Shown here: positions 5,068 through 5,740 of the stretch, one piece after another
Layout: each line of letters opens with the position of its first letter
Position numbering within the stretch: the stretch's first letter is position 1
NCBI GenBank assembly: GCA_964601325.1
Contig: CAZRNA010000092.1
Coordinates: 1 to 5,740, forward strand
Direction of reading: 5' to 3'
Origin: CAVPLU01 sp964601325
GTDB lineage: Archaea > Thermoproteota > Bathyarchaeia > 40CM-2-53-6
Length of the DNA stretch: 5,740 bases
Translations under genes and position numbers: made by a program
The notes under the pieces: model-generated
The model's input: the letters and a program-made list of their open reading frames with translations, nothing else
Database searches by the model: none
Told to the model about the DNA's origin: nothing

Positions 5068-5740
5068 TTGGCCACCTGTTCCGGATGCAGGTCTACCCAA
5101 ATCTACTATCGGAGAGAACATGAGGGAGTCGATCTCTGCAAGAAATGTTTTGTCGATAGCATAGAGACGAAAGTCCGTCGAACAATAGCGAAACGACACA
5201 TGATGGAACCCCGGGACACAGTCGCCGTTGCTCTCTCCGGCGGAAAAGATAGTGTAACTCTCCTACGGATTCTCTGGAAACTCGAGCGACGCTTTCCTCC
5301 TGCGCGACTCATTGCGCTGACCATTGACGAAGGGATCTCCGGCTATAGAGACGAGGCGATTTCCATATCAAGAGAGGTTTGCGACGATCTGAAGATCGAG
5401 CACGTCGTAGTCTCCTTTGAGGAACTTTTCGGAGTCACGATGGATAATGTGGCTTCTAGACCAAACGAACTGCAGCCCTGTTCCTACTGCGGTGTCCTGC
5501 GAAGAAAGGCTCTGAATGAAGGTGCAAGGAGGCTTGGAGCTACAAAGCTGGCGACGGCACACAACCTTGACGATGAAGCACAGACGGCCTTGCTCAATGT
5601 AATGCATGGTGATGTCGAACGGATCATACAGGCATCCCAAACCAGTGCGAAACCTCCTGCGGGGTTCATTCCGAGAATCAAGCCGCTAGCTGAGGTGCCC
5701 GAGAGAGAGACTACACTATACGCGTACTCCTCAGGCGTGC
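5068..5740 (+). CDS. tRNA 2-thiolation protein, TtuA/Ncs6 family (TIGR00269-like), C-terminus cut by window edge
   Basis: This PP-loop ATPase adenylates a tRNA uridine and replaces its 2-oxygen with sulfur; family members modify U34 (Ncs6/NcsA) or T54 (TtuA). The 224 visible codons show an N-terminal zinc finger (CSGC at 4-7, CKKC at 24-27), the ATP-pyrophosphatase P-loop SGGKDS (57-62), TIDEGISGYRDEA, a CSYC pair (C138, C141) expected to hold an iron-sulfur cluster, and AHNLDDEAQT (164-173). The frame is open at the right edge; about 90 residues are missing, including the third cluster cysteine and the C-terminal zinc finger. I chose TTG 5068 because the zinc finger begins three codons later and the frame upstream only runs into the protease gene. 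A weak GAGAT (5054-5058) is the only Shine-Dalgarno candidate. U34 versus T54 specificity cannot be decided from this part of the protein. Confidence 0.92.
   Translation, partial: MATCSGCRSTQIYYRREHEGVDLCKKCFVDSIETKVRRTIAKRHMMEPRDTVAVALSGGKDSVTLLRILWKLERRFPPARLIALTIDEGISGYRDEAISISREVCDDLKIEHVVVSFEELFGVTMDNVASRPNELQPCSYCGVLRRKALNEGARRLGATKLATAHNLDDEAQTALLNVMHGDVERIIQASQTSAKPPAGFIPRIKPLAEVPERETTLYAYSSGV

Noticed and set aside
4894..5681. Minus-strand frames across the protease end and the thiolase
   Set aside because: The plus-strand thiolase frame carries the zinc finger, SGGKDS and HNLDD motifs; the opposite frames are antisense shadows.
1..5740. Search for mobile elements, CRISPR repeats, tRNAs, toxin-antitoxin or defence genes
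   Set aside because: No direct-repeat arrays, transposase motifs, cloverleaf sequences or defence domains were seen; the window is dominated by conserved housekeeping genes.

Overview
The window is archaeal. It carries an archaeal-type class 1 release factor (aRF1), a Dom34/Pelota ribosome-rescue protein, an archaeal-form UMP kinase, a PDZ-containing site-2-type protease and a TIGR00269-family (TtuA/Ncs6) tRNA thiolase. Promoters show archaeal TATA boxes, and at least four of the seven genes appear to start with GTG or TTG. Base composition is moderate (roughly half G+C by eye). The gene set fits an uncultured TACK-type (Bathyarchaeia- or Nitrososphaeria-like) or euryarchaeal lineage; the sequence alone does not decide which. 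No mobile elements, CRISPR arrays, tRNAs or rRNAs were seen.

Layout. Positions 1-1187 (minus) hold aRF1, cut at its C-terminus by the window edge. A 161-bp divergent promoter region follows, with one clear TATA box near 1230-1237. Positions 1349-2041 (plus) encode UMP kinase, which overlaps by ATGA a 91-residue winged-helix protein (2038-2313). A convergent 51-residue minus-strand gene (2341-2496) is divergent from pelota (2584-3660, plus), again across a short region with one obvious TATA box (2529-2537). After a 91-bp gap comes the M50 protease (3752-5053). Fourteen bases later begins the tRNA thiolase (5068-5740, cut by the right edge).

How the genes relate. aRF1 and Pelota are structural paralogs: one ends translation at stop codons, the other recognises stalled ribosomes, and both are delivered in archaea by aEF1A. 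UMP kinase and the adjoining regulator form a pyrimidine-nucleotide unit. The protease and thiolase look co-transcribed. The window is largely informational and housekeeping; I do not see a clearly new multi-gene system. The most open items are the 51-residue gene, the regulator fused by overlap to pyrH, and the two shared-TATA divergent promoters that serve the two termination/rescue factors.
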